From an uncultured Spirochaetia bacterium (GTDB lineage: Bacteria; Spirochaetota; Spirochaetia; JABEVK01), in assembly GCA_937960645.1 (NCBI GenBank), contig CALGPJ010000004.1:1-47479 (forward strand): a DNA stretch of 47,479 nucleotides. Direction: 5' to 3'. Below, in pieces: positions 17,386 to 24,483 of this stretch. Within the stretch, counting starts at the first letter, position 1; each line of letters begins with the position of its first letter. The position numbers were made by a program, and so were the translations under genes. A model generated the notes under the pieces. The model saw nothing but the letters and a program-made list of their open reading frames with translations, searched no databases and had not been told where the DNA came from.

Positions 17386-17714
17386 ATCCGATCTTCCCTC
17401 CGCGGGAACCGCCGGTTCCCGGCATCTTGCCCAACACGCCCATTGACCGTAACAGCGAGCTCTACAAGGCTGCCCAGGAGTTTGAGGGGCTCTTCATCAA
17501 CATGATGCTCAAAGCCATGCGCAACACCGTAGAGCGGGGCCCCATCAACAATGGTGGTTTCGCCGAGGAGATCTTTGACGATATGCTTTACGAGGAAAGA
17601 GCCAAAACCATTGCCCGCACCGCCGGATTCGGCCTTGCCGATACCATCTACCGTCAACTCAGCTTTGTTCAATCGGTCCCGAGATCGCCGGATTTCACCA
17701 GCTATACGAATTGA
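17382..17714 (+). CDS. flgJ: FlgJ-like rod-binding protein (no muramidase domain)
   Basis: 110 residues. Only the N-terminal rod-binding domain is present (AAQEFEGLFINMMLKAMRNT, then GGFAEEIFDDMLYEERAK and GFGLADTIYRQL). The C-terminal glucosaminidase of proteobacterial FlgJ is missing, as in many other phyla, where a separate enzyme opens the peptidoglycan. The short form acts as a rod cap or assembly scaffold. Start by ATGA overlap with flgI. It is the last gene of the flagellar operon; downstream comes a hairpin with a U-tract in the opposite direction, then the insertion element. Confidence 0.9.
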   Translation: MNPIFPPREPPVPGILPNTPIDRNSELYKAAQEFEGLFINMMLKAMRNTVERGPINNGGFAEEIFDDMLYEERAKTIARTAGFGLADTIYRQLSFVQSVPRSPDFTSYTN

Positions 17715-17725
17715 ATCAACATGGC

Positions 17726-17765
17726 AAAAAAAACGGCATGCCCCTGGACGTTGATGGCATGCCGT
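17726..17765 (-). terminator. Rho-independent terminator for leftward transcription
   Basis: The inverted repeat is ACGGCATGCC / GGCATGCCGT (17733-17742 and 17756-17765). It is preceded on the plus strand by eight A's, which on the minus strand form the U-tract after the hairpin. It therefore ends transcripts coming from the right. The nearest leftward gene is rarA, 1.3 kb away beyond the insertion element, suggesting the element separated rarA from its terminator. The hairpin may also weakly stop flg transcripts. Confidence 0.65.
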
Positions 17766-17812
17766 AAAGCTATATGCTCTAGATAAAGTGTCGGCTGAAA
17801 TTCAAAAAACTT

Positions 17813-17834
17813 TAGTGGCCCGAATCTTGTGGGT
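17813..17834 (+). repeat. Left terminal inverted repeat (copy C of the 22-bp repeat)
   Basis: It begins TAGTGGCCCGAATCTTGTGG and ends GT. It is the only copy of the series that lies outside a coding frame. Confidence 0.85.
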
Positions 17835-17961
17835 GATTGTCCCTGGCCCATCCACCATTAATATTTCTCTTCGAACTACACACACATCTAAAAACTGTAC
17901 GAACTTCAAAAAAAGAAGTACAAAACCCCTTTAATTTGCCTTATTCAGGGTGGAGGAAGTG

Positions 17962-19164
17962 TTGGAAAGATTCGTTCCACCCCATTGCCCCAACCCAAAA
18001 TGCCCAGGCCACCGGGACCCTCAATCGTTGCCAGGCCCTTGGTACATTCATAATGGCTATTACTCTACCAAACAAACCTCCAAAATTGCGCGTTACAAGT
18101 GTACCACTTGCGGAAAGAACTTCTCCGAGAGGACCTTTCAACTCGCTTACTACGATCATAAAAAATTGGCTTATAAAAAGATTTACACTTTGCGCAATTA
18201 CGGAATGAGCCTCAGAGCGATCGCCCTCTTCTGTAAAATGTCCCGCCAACGAGTCTTCCGAGGTCTAGCAAAACTTGCTCGGCAATCGCTTGCCGTTCAT
18301 AGCCGTATGCTCACGCAACTTGCCGACCAGACTATTTGCGAACCTCTAGTTTTTGATGGGATCTTAAACTTCGTTTTCTCTAAGGCACATGCCACCTCGA
18401 TGCAGATCACCGTATTGAAGGAAAGTCAGCTTGTGACCGATTTCGATCAAATTTCCGTAAAACGCCAAGGTAAAATGTCAAAAAGAGAACTGGAAAAGGC
18501 CAGGGAACTTTATCGTCGGCATCCGCCTCCCCGTAGAGCCCTTCGCCTGAGTTGCCAGCGGGTTTTCGGGGGAATCGCCGAACGTTATCCCGACACGGCC
18601 ATCGAATTATATACAGATCGTCATCTAACCTATCCGATCGCCTTAAAATGTCTGGGGCTTCAAAATTGGCGCCATTATCGAATAGATTCCAAGCTAAAAC
18701 GCAACCTGTTTAATCCCTTGTTTTCGGTGAATTACATCGAGCGAGAAATCCGAAAAGACCAGGCCGATTTCGAACGCAAAACAGATAAATTTTCTAAAAG
18801 GCTGGAATACCAAAGTGAGCGCCTCATGAATTACTTTGTTTGGCATAATCTGCAAAAGCCCTATCGGCTTAACGGTGACTTTACAAACTGTCCACATGCC
18901 AGAAGAGCCGGGATCAAAACTTCGTGGATCAAAAATCAACTCAAGACCATGTTTCGATTTCGGGCCTTTGGATCACGTGAAAACCTAAACTTTTGGATGA
19001 CAAGGATCTGGAACAGAAAAGGGGGAAGTCCTGACCTTAAACTGGCAAAAATGGCTCATTACCTAAGCGTCCCAGAACCACCAAAATTCGGGCCACTAGA
19101 TTTGCGGCGCTCTGACCATAACTCGCCCGCGGCCTTTTCCCAGCCATGCGATCCGGGTTCATAA
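17962..19164 (+). CDS. Zinc-ribbon/DDE-type transposase
   Basis: About 400 residues. The zinc ribbon has CPNPKC and YKCTTC (C9, C14, C47, C50), followed by a helix-turn-helix-like stretch (YGMSLRAIALFCKMSRQRVFRGLAKL). Candidate acidic catalytic residues are D132 (LVFDGIL), D219 (LYTDRHL) and E260 or E262 (VNYIERE). The C-terminus has a WHNLQKP motif shared with the fragment at 1-306. Start: GGAGG at 17952-17956 favours TTG at 17962 or GTG at 17959; GTG at 17950 is also open. The frame has no stop inside the element. It runs through the right terminal repeat (PPKFGPL) and ends in flanking DNA antisense to rarA, so its last ~22 residues are host-derived. Whether it is active is unknown. Confidence 0.8.
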   Translation: MERFVPPHCPNPKCPGHRDPQSLPGPWYIHNGYYSTKQTSKIARYKCTTCGKNFSERTFQLAYYDHKKLAYKKIYTLRNYGMSLRAIALFCKMSRQRVFRGLAKLARQSLAVHSRMLTQLADQTICEPLVFDGILNFVFSKAHATSMQITVLKESQLVTDFDQISVKRQGKMSKRELEKARELYRRHPPPRRALRLSCQRVFGGIAERYPDTAIELYTDRHLTYPIALKCLGLQNWRHYRIDSKLKRNLFNPLFSVNYIEREIRKDQADFERKTDKFSKRLEYQSERLMNYFVWHNLQKPYRLNGDFTNCPHARRAGIKTSWIKNQLKTMFRFRAFGSRENLNFWMTRIWNRKGGSPDLKLAKMAHYLSVPEPPKFGPLDLRRSDHNSPAAFSQPCDPGS

Positions 19165-20378
19165 AAACGCACATCCTTTAGATCATCCGGTAGGTATTGC
19201 TGGGCGACCCAATGCCCTTCGAAGTCATGGGGATAAAGGTACCCATGGCCATGTCCCAACCCTTGAGAATCGCGACTCGAGTCCTTGAGGTGGCCGGGCA
19301 CCTCGCCCCCGCCCCTTTGCTTTAAATGATCCAGAACACGAAACAGGGCGACGGTGGAGTTGCTTTTCGGAGCCAGGGACAACCTCAGAGTCGCAAAGCT
19401 TAAAAAGTAACGCCCCTCTGGCATCCCAACGCGATCAAAGGCGGCGGCCGCGGCCTCTACCTGGGGTAGGGCCTGGGGATCCGCCAGACCTACATCCTCG
19501 CACGCGCTGATGAGCAACCTCCTCCAAATGAAAGAGGGATCTTCTCCAGACTCGAGCATGACTCCCAGCCAATACAAGGCAGCATCGGGGTCACTGCCGC
19601 GAATGCTTTTAATAAACGCCGAAGCGATGTCGTAATGGGCATCGGCGGTCTTGTCGTATCGAAGCTGGGGTCTCTGGGCTGCTTCAAGAACGTGGCCCTT
19701 GTCAACCACAAAATTCGGACCACTAACAAAATTTAACATCTCCAACACATTCAACACTTTGCGCGCGTCGCCACCGGCGACATCCACAAGCGCTTCCCGG
19801 GCCCCATCCGTCAGGGTAAGTCCCCGACCCCCCAGACCGCGCTCTCGATCGGCCAGTACCCTCTCTACAAGTTCCATGAGATCCCGCCTTTCTAGGGGCC
19901 GGAGTTCGTAGACTCGACTGCGGCTAAGGAGGGCCGAGTTCAACTCGAAGAAGGGGTTGGCCGTGGTGGCCCCAATCAGTACAACCGTGCCCTCTTCCAC
20001 CCAGGGCAAAAGCGCATCCTGCTGGGCCTTGTTCCACCGGTGGACCTCGTCCACAAACAAAATCGTGCCCTGACCGTGAAATCGCTTTCGCTGCTGGGCA
20101 GACTCCAAAACCTCTTTTAATTCCTTTACCCCGCTCAGCACCGCATTGAGAGTGACAAAACGCCGCTTCGTGGTGTTGGCAATCACCTGTGCTAAGCTCG
20201 TTTTGCCACAACCGGGCGGCCCATAGAGGATAAGACTCGTCAACTGGTCTCGTTCGATCGCCTGGCGCAGCAGACTTCCCTCCCCCAGAATGTGCGCCTG
20301 CCCCAGCACATCACTCAGGACTTTGGGACGAAAGCGAACCGCAAGGGGCTTATCGCCCTGATCCTCAAAAAGTTCCAT
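19059..20378 (-). CDS. rarA: RarA/MgsA, replication-associated recombination AAA+ ATPase
   Basis: 439 residues. RarA acts at stalled replication forks and unwinds DNA ends. Features are an N-terminal DVLGQAHILGEGSLLRQAI block, Walker A GPPGCGKT, Walker B FVDEVHRW, sensor GATTANPFFE, arginine finger LLSRSRV, and a tetramerisation domain with SIRGSDPDAALYWL and YPHDFEGHWVAQQYLPDDL. It carries two copies of the 22-bp repeat. One is in the variable linker after the lid (residues ~218-225, SGPNFVV), the other in the last 14 residues, which come from the insertion element. The natural C-terminus after FYEPGSHGWEKAAGE has thus been replaced, though all conserved domains remain. The start is 12 bp after the lysA stop. 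Confidence 0.92.
   Translation of the reverse strand: MELFEDQGDKPLAVRFRPKVLSDVLGQAHILGEGSLLRQAIERDQLTSLILYGPPGCGKTSLAQVIANTTKRRFVTLNAVLSGVKELKEVLESAQQRKRFHGQGTILFVDEVHRWNKAQQDALLPWVEEGTVVLIGATTANPFFELNSALLSRSRVYELRPLERRDLMELVERVLADRERGLGGRGLTLTDGAREALVDVAGGDARKVLNVLEMLNFVSGPNFVVDKGHVLEAAQRPQLRYDKTADAHYDIASAFIKSIRGSDPDAALYWLGVMLESGEDPSFIWRRLLISACEDVGLADPQALPQVEAAAAAFDRVGMPEGRYFLSFATLRLSLAPKSNSTVALFRVLDHLKQRGGGEVPGHLKDSSRDSQGLGHGHGYLYPHDFEGHWVAQQYLPDDLKDVRFYEPGSHGWEKAAGELWSERRKSSGPNFGGSGTLR
19077..19098 (-). repeat. Right terminal inverted repeat (copy D of the 22-bp repeat), within the rarA 3' end
   Basis: The minus strand begins TAGTGGCCCGAATTTTGG and ends TGGT. It is translated as S-G-P-N-F-G-G near the RarA C-terminus and, on the plus strand, as P-P-K-F-G-P-L in the transposase frame. 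Confidence 0.85.
19704..19725 (-). repeat. Dispersed 22-bp repeat, copy E, inside rarA
   Basis: The minus strand begins TAGTGGTCCGAATTTTGTGG and ends TT. It is in sense orientation and translated S-G-P-N-F-V-V, the same frame as copy B in flgA. It falls in a linker that, from memory, varies between RarA orthologues. Confidence 0.85.
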
Positions 20379-20390
20379 GGGCTCAGAGAT

Positions 20391-21716
20391 TCAGAGAGAA
20401 TTCAGGACCGACGAAAGACCCGGGTGATCCAGGGTCGCAAAAAGATCATGGTAAGACTCAGCCCGCCGAATGACGCGCCACTTTCCCGGCCCTTGATAAA
20501 GGACCTCGGAACTTCGCAACTTGCCGTTGTAATTAAACCCCATGCTGTGGCCGTGGGCCCCTGTGTCATGAATCACCACAAGATCCCCCAAAACAGGGTC
20601 GGGAATTTCGCGGTCGATGGCAAATTTATCGTTATTTTCGCAGAGCGATCCCGTCACGTCGTAGACCTTGGTCGGACCTCCGACACGAGCCGGCACCGAA
20701 ATATGATGATAGGCTCCGTACATACCCGGACGCATCAGGTTGGCCATGCATGCATCGAGACCCAGGTATTGTTTGTAAATGTCTTTTTTATGCAGAGCGC
20801 GCGACACCAACCACCCATAGGGACCGGTGACCATGCGGCCATTTTCCATAACTACGCGAACGCTGCCCAACCCCGCAGGTTCTAAAATTCGGCGATAGGC
20901 CGCCTCGATGCCGGAGCTCAACCGCTCCAAGTCCACCGCTTCCTGTTCGGGACGATACGGAATACCGATGCCTCCCCCCAGGTTAATGAAGCTAACCTCC
21001 ACGCCGGAACGACTTTTGATGTCCACCGCCAGCTCGAAAAGCATCACAGCCGTTTCCACGAAATATTCCGGATTGAGTTCGTTAGAAGCCACCATGGTGT
21101 GCAGGCCAAAGTTTTTGACGCCGCGCTGTTTCACGATCCGATAGGCCTCGAGGATTTGATTCTGCGTCAGACCGTACTTTGCCTCCTCGGGCTTACCGAT
21201 AATCACATTCCCCTGTTTCAGGGGCCCGGGGTTGTACCGGAAGCACAAGGTCTCCGGCAAGCCGCCGAGGGCTTTGTCCAGGTAATCGATGTGGCTGAAG
21301 TCATCGAGGTTGATGATCGCCCCCAGTTCGGCTGCCTTTTGGTATTCCTGGGCGGGTGTATCGTTGCTGGTGAAGATGATCTCCTGACCCAGGATGCCCG
21401 TGGCCTGGCAAAGCAATAGCTCGGCCTTGCTCGAGCAGTCCATCCCCATGCCTTCTTCCTTTAGAATCTCTAAAATGTATGGGTTTGGAAGAGCTTTGAC
21501 GGCGAAATAGTTTTTGAAGCCGCCGGGGACCCAGGCAAAGGCACGTGCGAAACGACGGGCATTCTCTCGAATTAGAGCTTCGTGATAGATGTGAAAAGGT
21601 GTAGGCACCTGCGCAGCAATGCCTTCCAATTCTTCAAGGGTAAAAGGTAAGGTTTTGTTAGCCATGGCTTGAAGGTAATCATCGACCCGCTGGCGGTCAA
21701 CATGGACAGAAGGCAT
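20391..21716 (-). CDS. lysA: Diaminopimelate decarboxylase-type PLP enzyme (fold III)
   Basis: 441 residues. It probably decarboxylates meso-diaminopimelate to lysine. Signatures are PTPFHIYHEALIRENARRF, the PLP lysine in YFAVKALPNP, INLGGGIGIPYRPEQEA (phosphate-binding glycine loop), MENGRMVTGPYGWLV (the EPGR-like element), SLCENNDKFA and HDTGAHGHSMGFNYNGKLR. The sequence differs from the second PLP decarboxylase at 25320-26501, so the two are not duplicates. The ATG overlaps the MATE stop as TGATG, an unusually tight coupling, so the ~40 residues the frame could add upstream were rejected. Other fold-III amino-acid decarboxylases are possible alternatives. Confidence 0.85.
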   Translation of the reverse strand: MPSVHVDRQRVDDYLQAMANKTLPFTLEELEGIAAQVPTPFHIYHEALIRENARRFARAFAWVPGGFKNYFAVKALPNPYILEILKEEGMGMDCSSKAELLLCQATGILGQEIIFTSNDTPAQEYQKAAELGAIINLDDFSHIDYLDKALGGLPETLCFRYNPGPLKQGNVIIGKPEEAKYGLTQNQILEAYRIVKQRGVKNFGLHTMVASNELNPEYFVETAVMLFELAVDIKSRSGVEVSFINLGGGIGIPYRPEQEAVDLERLSSGIEAAYRRILEPAGLGSVRVVMENGRMVTGPYGWLVSRALHKKDIYKQYLGLDACMANLMRPGMYGAYHHISVPARVGGPTKVYDVTGSLCENNDKFAIDREIPDPVLGDLVVIHDTGAHGHSMGFNYNGKLRSSEVLYQGPGKWRVIRRAESYHDLFATLDHPGLSSVLNSL

Positions 21717-23044
21717 CAAACGCGGAGTGCCTTTACCCAACGATCGCCATGAAAACGCCACCCCAAAAGCAGGGCCCGGAGTACAAAGTCCGCCCCCATG
21801 CCTATCCACACGCCGACCAGGCCCCAATCCGCACCCAAACACAAAATTAGGGCCACCGGCAGGCGTACCCCAAACCGTGAAGCAAGCATCGTCCAGAGGG
21901 TGAATCGAGTGTCACCCGCTCCTCGAAGGGCAGGCCCCAGCACCATGGTCCCACCTAGAAAGGCCATGGTTAATGCATAAACGCGGAGAGGCCAAATGCT
22001 CAAAGCGATCACTGCCGGGTCCGTCGTGAAAAATCCCACCAGCTCGCTGGCAAAAAAGGCATACACAAAACTCAGACCTCCCAACACGCCCATGGCATAA
22101 AAAGTCGCACGCCAACCCAGGCGCCGAGCCAGGGCTGGATCCCGAGCTCCCAAGGACTGCCCCACTAATACAATCGCAGCCATCCCGAAACCGAAGGCCG
22201 GGGTAAAACTCAGGCTCGATAGTCTCATGGTGATTTGAAAGCTCGCGGCGGGCAGGGCCCCCAGGGGGTTGACGGCCCAGGCGATCAGGAGATTTTGACT
22301 GACCGCCATCGCCGCCTGCTCTAGGAAGCTTGGTAAACCAATGTCCACGATGGACCCTAGCAGCCGCCGACTTAGCTCGAGGCTCCGCCACGGACTGTAA
22401 GGAGTACGCCCGATCATAATCGCCTGAACCAGCCCGGCAATACAGGTACTCAAGCCTGTTGCGAGGGCGGCCCCCGCAGTCCCCAGGGGAGGAAAATCGA
22501 ACCACCCAAAAATGAGGAGGGGATCGAGAGCCACGTTGAGCACATTGGCCCCCAGGGTAATGAGGGTGGGACCTACGGCCGCTCCGCTGGCCCGATGAGC
22601 CGAGTCTAAGGCATTTCGAAAAAAGGCCGCTGGCAGGAAGATCAAAAAAACATGAAGGTAAGAATCCGCTTGATTCCAGAGTTCCGCGGGAAGCTGGATC
22701 GCCTGAAGTAGACCCGAACGAAACACAATTAAAAAGGGAGTGATAACCAGCCCCAAACCCAGGGTCGCTACCAGTCCCGTCCAGGCCGCCACTCGAGCCC
22801 CATGCCACTCGCGCGCCCCCAATTTTCGGGCCACGACCGCAGTGATACCCGTCCCCAGGCCATCCGCGATCGTCATGACAGCCCAAACCAGGGTGCCGAT
22901 GGTCCCCACAGCGCCGATCGCCTCCGGGCCCAAGCCGCCGACGAAAATCATGTCCACCGTCTGCATGAGTGTTAGGGAAATGTTGTTGACGACAGCGGGT
23001 AAGGCCAGGCGGAGGATGCGCGAACGTTCTGTAGAGGCGGCCAT
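21716..23044 (-). CDS. MATE-family multidrug/cation efflux transporter
   Basis: 442 residues with about twelve membrane segments. The MATE pattern is seen in the N-terminal half (LRLALPAVVNNISLTLMQTVDMIFVGGLGPEAIGAVG, read in parts) and a second half beginning near LPSFLEQAAM. The family couples Na+ or H+ entry to export of drugs or metabolites; substrates cannot be inferred. It is first in the leftward operon MATE-lysA-rarA and divergent from trmB, with only 24 bp between start codons, so the promoters must overlap. A degenerate 22-bp repeat may lie at 21836-21857, in the segment encoding part of a late membrane helix. Confidence 0.9.
   Translation of the reverse strand: MAASTERSRILRLALPAVVNNISLTLMQTVDMIFVGGLGPEAIGAVGTIGTLVWAVMTIADGLGTGITAVVARKLGAREWHGARVAAWTGLVATLGLGLVITPFLIVFRSGLLQAIQLPAELWNQADSYLHVFLIFLPAAFFRNALDSAHRASGAAVGPTLITLGANVLNVALDPLLIFGWFDFPPLGTAGAALATGLSTCIAGLVQAIMIGRTPYSPWRSLELSRRLLGSIVDIGLPSFLEQAAMAVSQNLLIAWAVNPLGALPAASFQITMRLSSLSFTPAFGFGMAAIVLVGQSLGARDPALARRLGWRATFYAMGVLGGLSFVYAFFASELVGFFTTDPAVIALSIWPLRVYALTMAFLGGTMVLGPALRGAGDTRFTLWTMLASRFGVRLPVALILCLGADWGLVGVWIGMGADFVLRALLLGWRFHGDRWVKALRV
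21836..21857 (-). repeat. Possible degenerate copy of the 22-bp dispersed repeat, inside the MATE gene
   Basis: CACAAAATTAGGGCCACC (plus strand, 21840-21857) matches 16 of 18 positions of the repeat, and 17 of 22 over the full unit. The outer bases are lost. It may be an older copy or chance. Confidence 0.4.
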
Positions 23045-23051
23045 CAGCGCA

Positions 23052-23060
23052 TGCTATACT
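23052..23060 (+). promoter_or_regulatory. Extended -10 promoter of trmB-thpR
   Basis: TGCTATACT is an extended -10 element ending eight bases before the ATG at 23069. The predicted leader is zero to three bases. It lies in the 24-bp gap between the divergent MATE and trmB starts. Confidence 0.45.
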
Positions 23061-23068
23061 TTTATCCG

Positions 23069-23716
23069 ATGTTGAGCAATTCTCACGGGCCGCTACCCAC
23101 AAAATTCGGACCACTAGAAAAATTGGAGAGAAGTCTCCACAGACACCAATGCCACCCATGGCGGCGTCCCCCCGCCGCCTTCAGTCTGGAACTTTGGCGC
23201 TGTCTCGAGACCTGGCGCCATCCCACGCGGGCGCTTTTCCTCGACCTGGGCTGCGGGCGCGGTCTGGCCACTCGCCAGCTTGCGGAACGCTTTCCCGAAG
23301 CACAGGTGCTGGGTATCGACAAAAGCGCCCACCGTCTTCGCGATGCGCCCCCACTTTCGCCAGAAATGGCCCTTGTTCGGGGAGAACTCCAGGATTTAGT
23401 CCCCCTCATGGTCCAGGCGGGATGGAAGGCGGAACAGGTTTACGTTCTCTACCCTAATCCCTGGCCCAAGTCCACCCAGGCCAAGCGGCGCTGGCCCCAC
23501 CACCCCCTGTTTCCTCTGATTGTCCGGCTGGGGCCGCTTGAAATGCGAACAAACTGGGAGCTTTACGCGCAAGAATGGGCCCAAGCATGTCGGATTTTAG
23601 GTATTGAGGTAGAGGGTCCCCATCCTCTCGAACAGCCATCCTGGCCCACAACATCCTTCGAGAAAAAATACCGTGCACAGGGGCTTACCCTTTGGAAGGT
23701 CAACTCTCATGGCTGA
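23069..23716 (+). CDS. trmB: tRNA (guanine-N7-)-methyltransferase TrmB
   Basis: 215 residues. It forms m7G46 in tRNAs using S-adenosylmethionine. Family marks are FLDLGCGRGLATRQLAE (SAM-binding loop), LGIDKSAHRL, the catalytic YVLYPNPWPKSTQAKRRW segment (normally FPDPWPKxRHxKRR), RTNWELYAQEW and TTSFEKKYRAQG. Start at 23069 rather than the in-frame ATG at 23051, because that ATG is part of the extended -10 box. Copy F of the 22-bp repeat occupies codons 9-16 (antisense orientation, read P-T-K-F-G-P-L), in the poorly conserved N-terminus. The stop overlaps thpR by 8 bp. Confidence 0.88.
   Translation: MLSNSHGPLPTKFGPLEKLERSLHRHQCHPWRRPPAAFSLELWRCLETWRHPTRALFLDLGCGRGLATRQLAERFPEAQVLGIDKSAHRLRDAPPLSPEMALVRGELQDLVPLMVQAGWKAEQVYVLYPNPWPKSTQAKRRWPHHPLFPLIVRLGPLEMRTNWELYAQEWAQACRILGIEVEGPHPLEQPSWPTTSFEKKYRAQGLTLWKVNSHG
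23095..23116 (-). repeat. Dispersed 22-bp repeat, copy F, inside trmB
   Basis: The minus strand begins TAGTGGTCCGAATTTTGTGG and ends GT. It is antisense to trmB and translated P-T-K-F-G-P-L near the N-terminus. Confidence 0.85.
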
Positions 23717-24314
23717 TACTCTGCGCCTTTTTGTTGCCCTGAAGCCGCCGCCAGACGCAGCCGTCCAGCTGACCCAGCTCCTAAGCCGCCACCCACAAAA
23801 TTCGAGCCACTACCGAAATCTTACCTCCGAATCCCTTCACCTCACCCTGGCCTTCCTCGGTGATACCCCCGCCCCCGCCCTCCCCGAACTCACCGCCGCC
23901 CTCCGCACCCACCTCAATCCCTTACACCCCATTCGCCTCACGCTGGATCGCTGGATCACCCTGCCACCGGGGCCGAAGCCAAATGTTTTGGCCCTCGAGG
24001 CCTCCACCACTCCGCCCAACCTGCTGGCGCTGTACCGGCAAGTACAGGAAGTGGTACGGGACCTCTCTATCCGCTATTCCCTGCCCCAGTTTCGCTACTC
24101 ACCGACCCGCCTCTTGCCCCACGTGACCTTGGCTCGTCGCCGCGGCCAAGGTCCCCTTCCCATCCTGGGCGGGGCATTGGACCACACCCTCCATCCACCG
24201 ATCGAAATACCTTTCCTGGGCGTGGCCGTTTATCAAAGCCTGCTCTTGCCCGAGGGGGCAAAGTATATCGTGAAGGAATTTCTAGGATGGAGCGACTCGG
24301 CGAGAGATGGATAG
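23709..24314 (+). CDS. thpR: RNA 2',3'-cyclic phosphodiesterase (2'-5' RNA ligase family)
   Basis: 201 residues. Members of this two-histidine phosphoesterase family hydrolyse 2',3'-cyclic phosphates of RNA. The paired catalytic motifs are visible as LHLTLAFLGD (~44-53) and HVTLARRRG (~138-146), both HxTx. The N-terminus LRLFVALKPP is typical. Start at 23709 overlaps the trmB stop by 8 bp; together they form a small tRNA/RNA-processing operon. Copy G of the 22-bp repeat supplies residues ~28-35 (H-P-Q-N-S-S-H-Y) in the loop before the first catalytic strand. This is the only copy read in this frame. No key residue is lost. Confidence 0.88.
   Translation: MADTLRLFVALKPPPDAAVQLTQLLSRHPQNSSHYRNLTSESLHLTLAFLGDTPAPALPELTAALRTHLNPLHPIRLTLDRWITLPPGPKPNVLALEASTTPPNLLALYRQVQEVVRDLSIRYSLPQFRYSPTRLLPHVTLARRRGQGPLPILGGALDHTLHPPIEIPFLGVAVYQSLLLPEGAKYIVKEFLGWSDSARDG
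23791..23812 (-). repeat. Dispersed 22-bp repeat, copy G, inside thpR
   Basis: The minus strand begins TAGTGGCTCGAATTTTGTGG and ends GT. It is antisense to thpR and read as P-Q-N-S-S-H-Y. Confidence 0.85.
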
Positions 24315-24445
24315 TTCGAATTTTATAACTGAAAAAATCGTATCATCAGAACACACCCACTCTCAATCCACATCATTCACTCGAAATCATCATAGCATGC
24401 CCCGATAACAGGCCCCATATCGGGATTCACTGGATAATTTTTTAA

Positions 24446-24473
24446 GTCTCCCTCTCCTTTGGGAAAGGGAGAC
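24446..24473. terminator. Hairpin between thpR and the convergent propeller gene, possible terminator
   Basis: GTCTCCCT (24446-24453) pairs with AGGGAGAC (24466-24473) around a 12-base loop. Neither side has a clean U-tract in its own direction, though TTTTTT lies just to the left. It sits between two converging genes in an otherwise featureless 169-bp gap. Confidence 0.4.
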
Positions 24474-24483
24474 CGCGGAACTC

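Larger units (their letters stand above)
17813..19098 (+). mobile_element. Insertion element, 1286 bp, with 22-bp terminal inverted repeats
   Basis: A single transposase gene is bracketed by inverted copies of one 22-bp sequence (17813-17834 forward, 19077-19098 inverted); they differ at about four positions. The size fits a simple insertion sequence. The interior is visibly AT-richer than the neighbouring genes, indicating acquisition from elsewhere. No target-site duplication is evident: the flanks read AAAAAACTT on the left and GATTTGCGG on the right. The right end lies inside the 3' end of rarA. Solitary copies of the terminal repeat occur in surrounding genes. The family is not assigned; the transposase architecture recalls zinc-ribbon DDE families related to IS1/IS1595. 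Confidence 0.7.

Noticed and set aside
24304-24330. TAGTTCGAATTTTATAACT just after thpR as a repeat copy
   Set aside because: It needs a three- to four-base deletion and mismatches; too weak.
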